Of a stretch of DNA of 64,000 nt, positions 61,765 to 64,000 are shown one piece after another. The position numbers and the translations under genes are program-made. How positions within the stretch are numbered: position 1 is the stretch's first letter; each line of letters opens with the position of its first letter. The DNA comes from Parafrankia irregularis (lineage in GTDB: Bacteria; Actinomycetota; Actinomycetes; Frankiales; Frankiaceae), in assembly GCF_001536285.1 (NCBI RefSeq), contig NZ_FAOZ01000003.1, positions 62,001 through 126,000 of the forward strand, read 5' to 3'. The notes under the pieces were generated by a model. That model was given only the letters and a program-made list of their open reading frames with translations. It did not search any database and was not told where the DNA came from.

Positions 61765-63786
61765 GTGCGGGGTCTGCGGGGGAACACTGTGCGGCGAGGC
61801 AACACTGTGTGGCGGGGAAAGACTGTGCGGCGGGGAAGCACTGTGCGCGCCGGTACGGTCACGCTTGCCGCCGCGCTCGCCGCGCTGACCCTCCTCGGTG
61901 TGCTGGGTACCAGCCCCGGCGCGGCAGTCGTCCGTGTCACCGACAGCGGCGCCTGGCTGTGGAGCGCGGCAAAAGGCTGGGTCACCCACGTGAACGGCCC
62001 CTCCGGCGCCCCTGACTTCAACGTCGAGCTTGCGGCAGCCCGCGGGCATCCCGTCGAGCTGGCGCAGGACGGCGTGTCGGTCCTGGTCACCGATCTGCGG
62101 ACCGGAGTCGTCAGCCGTATCGACCCGGCGACGATGGACCTCGCCTCCCGGCAATTCGGGCCGGCGGGGGCCGACGGCTCCACCGGTGCGGTGCGGGTGG
62201 TGGCCCGGGACGAGCTCGCCTTCGTGATCGAGACCGACAGTGGCCTGGTGACCCGGATCGACCCACGAACCCTCGACATCATCGGCGAGCAGATCTCCGT
62301 CGGAGCGCGCGTCACCGGGGCCGGCATCGACGCGGACGGTGTGCTCTGGGTGGTGGTCGCCGAACGCGGCGAGGCCGTTGCGATCAGGGATGGCCGGCGG
62401 CTGGCCACGGTGCCGGTCGCCGCGCCACGTTCCACGTTGGGCCTGACCATCGCCGGCGGGCAGCCTGTGGTCATCGACGCGACCTCACCCGCGCTGGTGC
62501 CGGTCACTGCCACCGGCGCCCACCCGGCGGTCAGCCTCCCGGCACCTGCGGGCGGCAACCGCCGTCTGCTGGTGGCCCCGACGATCGAGGGACGTGTCGT
62601 CCCGGTCCTGGTGGAGGGCACCGGCACCGTGCTGCTCGTCGACCTGGACGCGCACGACGGCGACGGATCGACGCAGCAGGTACAGCTGGCCGGGCAGCGA
62701 CCGTCGCCGGACCTCGGCGCCCCGGTCATCGAGGCCGGCCGGTTGTACGTGCCGGACAACGGCACCGGCCGCGTTCTCGTCTACGACCGGTCAGCGGGAC
62801 GATTCGAAGCTCCGATCCAGCTCGCCGGCGACGCGGGCATGGTGACGTTGTTCGTCCGCAACGGCACCGTGTGGGCGAACAACACCGACGGGACGAGCGC
62901 TGTCGCGGTCGACCCGGACGGCCGCCGCCGTGACGTCGACAAGTACGCCCCGGACCTGGCGGTGCCGGTGGCGAACGCCAGCACGAGCGCCCCGCCGCCG
63001 GTCGTTGTGCCGTCCGCGCCCGGACAGCAGATCCCGCCGACCGTCCGCCCGAGCCGCGCCGCCAGGCCGACCGTGCCCGCACGCACCCAGCCCGGTGCCG
63101 CCCCCAATCCGGTACCCGGTACAGGCCAGCCGCCGACGACCGCGGCCCCGCCTCGGCCACCGGACACGGCTACGGTGCCGTCGGTGATCGCCACGTTGCC
63201 GCCCACGACAACGCCGGCGGCCGTGCCTGGCCAGCCGTCCATCACCGCGGGCTCCGCGTCCGGAGCCGTCATCTTCACGGTGGCCGCGGGTGCCGGCGGG
63301 CCTGCCACCACGTTCACCGTGAGCACGAGCCTGGGTACGAACGAGACGCTGCAGGGCTCAGGGAGCCTTTCCGTGCCGACGACCGGCTGCCAGACCGTCT
63401 CCGCGACGGCGACCGCCACCGGGCCGGGTGGTACATCCACCTCCTCGACACCGGCGCAGGCGCTGGGCTGCGTCCCACCCGGACCGGTGCGAAATCTCGA
63501 CGTGGTCGGGGTCGGCCTGGGGACCGACGATCCGAAGCGGAGAATCACCTGGCAGCCGCCACTCGACGACGGCGGTGGGCCCCTTGAGTACGTCGTCACC
63601 ATCACGAACTTCGGCAACCCGGGTGAGTACCCGCCGGAGACCTACACCACGACCGGACTCGTATTGGACGTCGTCGGCTACACCGGCGGTACGGACACCT
63701 GCGCATCGTGCCAGGACTTCACAGTCCAGGCACGGAACGCGGCGGGTACCGGGGCGGGCCAGACCAACAGAGCGCGTTCCGAGTGA
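61765..63786 (+). CDS. Secreted protein with propeller-like and Fn3-like domains
   Basis: Up to 673 residues. A signal peptide (TVTLAAALAALTLLGVLG) is followed by a repeated beta-strand region (~50-400) with VLVTDLRTGVVSRIDP and LWVVVAERGEAVAI, which suggests a beta-propeller. A Pro/Thr/Ala linker (~410-490) and one or two Fn3-like domains (RNLDVVGVGLG, then YVVTITNFGN) complete it. The first ~30 codons contain four 18-bp repeats, each with a GTG, so the true start may be 61765, 61789, 61807, 61825 or 61843; the last gives the most normal signal peptide. Likely extracellular, function unknown. Confidence 0.75.
   Translation: MRGLRGNTVRRGNTVWRGKTVRRGSTVRAGTVTLAAALAALTLLGVLGTSPGAAVVRVTDSGAWLWSAAKGWVTHVNGPSGAPDFNVELAAARGHPVELAQDGVSVLVTDLRTGVVSRIDPATMDLASRQFGPAGADGSTGAVRVVARDELAFVIETDSGLVTRIDPRTLDIIGEQISVGARVTGAGIDADGVLWVVVAERGEAVAIRDGRRLATVPVAAPRSTLGLTIAGGQPVVIDATSPALVPVTATGAHPAVSLPAPAGGNRRLLVAPTIEGRVVPVLVEGTGTVLLVDLDAHDGDGSTQQVQLAGQRPSPDLGAPVIEAGRLYVPDNGTGRVLVYDRSAGRFEAPIQLAGDAGMVTLFVRNGTVWANNTDGTSAVAVDPDGRRRDVDKYAPDLAVPVANASTSAPPPVVVPSAPGQQIPPTVRPSRAARPTVPARTQPGAAPNPVPGTGQPPTTAAPPRPPDTATVPSVIATLPPTTTPAAVPGQPSITAGSASGAVIFTVAAGAGGPATTFTVSTSLGTNETLQGSGSLSVPTTGCQTVSATATATGPGGTSTSSTPAQALGCVPPGPVRNLDVVGVGLGTDDPKRRITWQPPLDDGGGPLEYVVTITNFGNPGEYPPETYTTTGLVLDVVGYTGGTDTCASCQDFTVQARNAAGTGAGQTNRARSE
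61783..61854 (+). repeat. 18-bp tandem repeat carrying ribosome-site and GTG modules
   Basis: Four units at 61783, 61801, 61819 and 61837 follow aacactgtgcggcggggA with small changes. Each holds an in-frame GTG, and each of the last three GTGs is preceded by a G-rich purine stretch (ggcgaggc or ggcgggga) ending six bases upstream. In translation the units give (N/K/S)TV(R/W)(R/A)G. Confidence 0.85.
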
Positions 63787-63804
63787 CCTCCGCCGTCCTT
63801 ACTG

Positions 63805-64000
63805 TCAGGGCAATGCCGGTGCGGGGGCCGTCGCGTGAGCCGCTGTCGCCGGCAGCAGCTCGCCCAGGACTTCGCGCAGCAGATCGAAGCCGTCCTCGCT
63901 GAGCACCGACTCGGGATGGAACTGCAGGCCGGCGAATCCCGGCCCGCGCAGCGCGTGGACCGCGGCGCCGGGCCCGTCGGGATGTTCGTCGGTGTCCCGG
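63805..64000 (-). CDS. Class I glutamine amidotransferase, C-terminal part (partial)
   Basis: The last 65 residues of a gene that begins beyond the window, ending at TGA (complement of 63805-63807). GFAGLQFHPESVLSEDGF carries the catalytic His and Glu of the class I amidotransferase triad, as in TrpG, PabA or fused anthranilate/phenazine synthases. Those enzymes supply ammonia from glutamine to chorismate. Which one it is cannot be decided from the fragment. A short Ala/Pro-rich tail follows. Confidence 0.85.
   Translation of the reverse strand, partial: RDTDEHPDGPGAAVHALRGPGFAGLQFHPESVLSEDGFDLLREVLGELLPATAAHATAPAPALP

Overview
The window looks like chromosomal DNA of a high-GC actinomycete, most likely Frankia or a close relative. 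Codon third positions are mostly G or C, GTG starts are common, and the gene families are typical of that group: F420-dependent luciferase-like oxidoreductases, class I P450s with a [3Fe-4S] ferredoxin, PF04672-type S-adenosyl methyltransferases, an LmeA-like protein and a Tat-exported sterol-oxidase-like flavoprotein. Genus assignment is an inference; no rRNA or tRNA gene was seen.

Layout. 0-7 kb: end of a cation/proton antiporter, NUDIX hydrolase, TatA, a small YeaQ/GlsB membrane protein, a decayed IS5-type transposase beside an AT-richer hypothetical gene, an M3-type oligopeptidase and a lipoprotein. 7.4-13.4 kb (minus strand): a complete sugar-type ABC importer (ATPase, binding protein, two permeases) followed by a luciferase-like oxidoreductase, punctuated by two long perfect hairpins. 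13.7-28.8 kb: an oxidative catabolism or modification region with a 2Fe-2S reductase, LysR regulator, three P450s, a hotdog thioesterase, a ferredoxin, a TetR regulator, an alpha/beta hydrolase-like protein, a second luciferase-like enzyme, acyl-CoA dehydrogenase, FAH-family protein, methyltransferase and FabG-like reductase. 29-32 kb: a solitary RtcB and a lipoprotein alpha/beta hydrolase. 33.2-39.3 kb: a five-gene oligopeptide/nickel-type ABC importer in the order permease, permease, binding protein, ATPase, ATPase. 39.4-49.3 kb: acyl-CoA and ring-cleavage style catabolism (two-domain thioesterase, nitroreductase, alpha/beta hydrolase, ACMSD-like amidohydrolase, methylmalonate-semialdehyde dehydrogenase, CoA-ester lyase, MaoC hydratase, thiolase plus DUF35 partner). 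50-58 kb: formamidase-like hydrolase, nitrobindin-like protein, beta-carbonic anhydrase, secreted cholesterol-oxidase-like enzyme, DinB protein, LmeA-like protein, TetR regulator. 58-64 kb: second PF04672 methyltransferase, NitT/TauT-type binding protein and permease without an ATPase, a propeller/Fn3-like secreted protein, and the end of a class I glutamine amidotransferase.

How it may work together (inference): two importers plus P450s, flavin/F420 oxidoreductases, hydrolases and CoA-linked beta-oxidation enzymes look like a dispersed pathway that takes up and degrades an alicyclic, terpenoid or sterol-like compound. The substrate cannot be read from the sequence.

The most unusual signals are not classical genes. 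(1) Many 13-19 bp tandem duplications sit at gene edges; three of them begin on or span a stop codon, while those inside genes are 15 or 18 bp and so keep the frame. (2) One secreted-protein gene starts with four in-frame copies of an 18 bp module that each carry a purine-rich stretch and a GTG. (3) Two ungapped 287-residue hydrolase paralogues, about 58% identical by hand count, differ at two apparent catalytic positions (Ser98 to Thr, His258 to Gln). (4) Three dyad elements with compensatory base changes lie between divergent P450-related genes.
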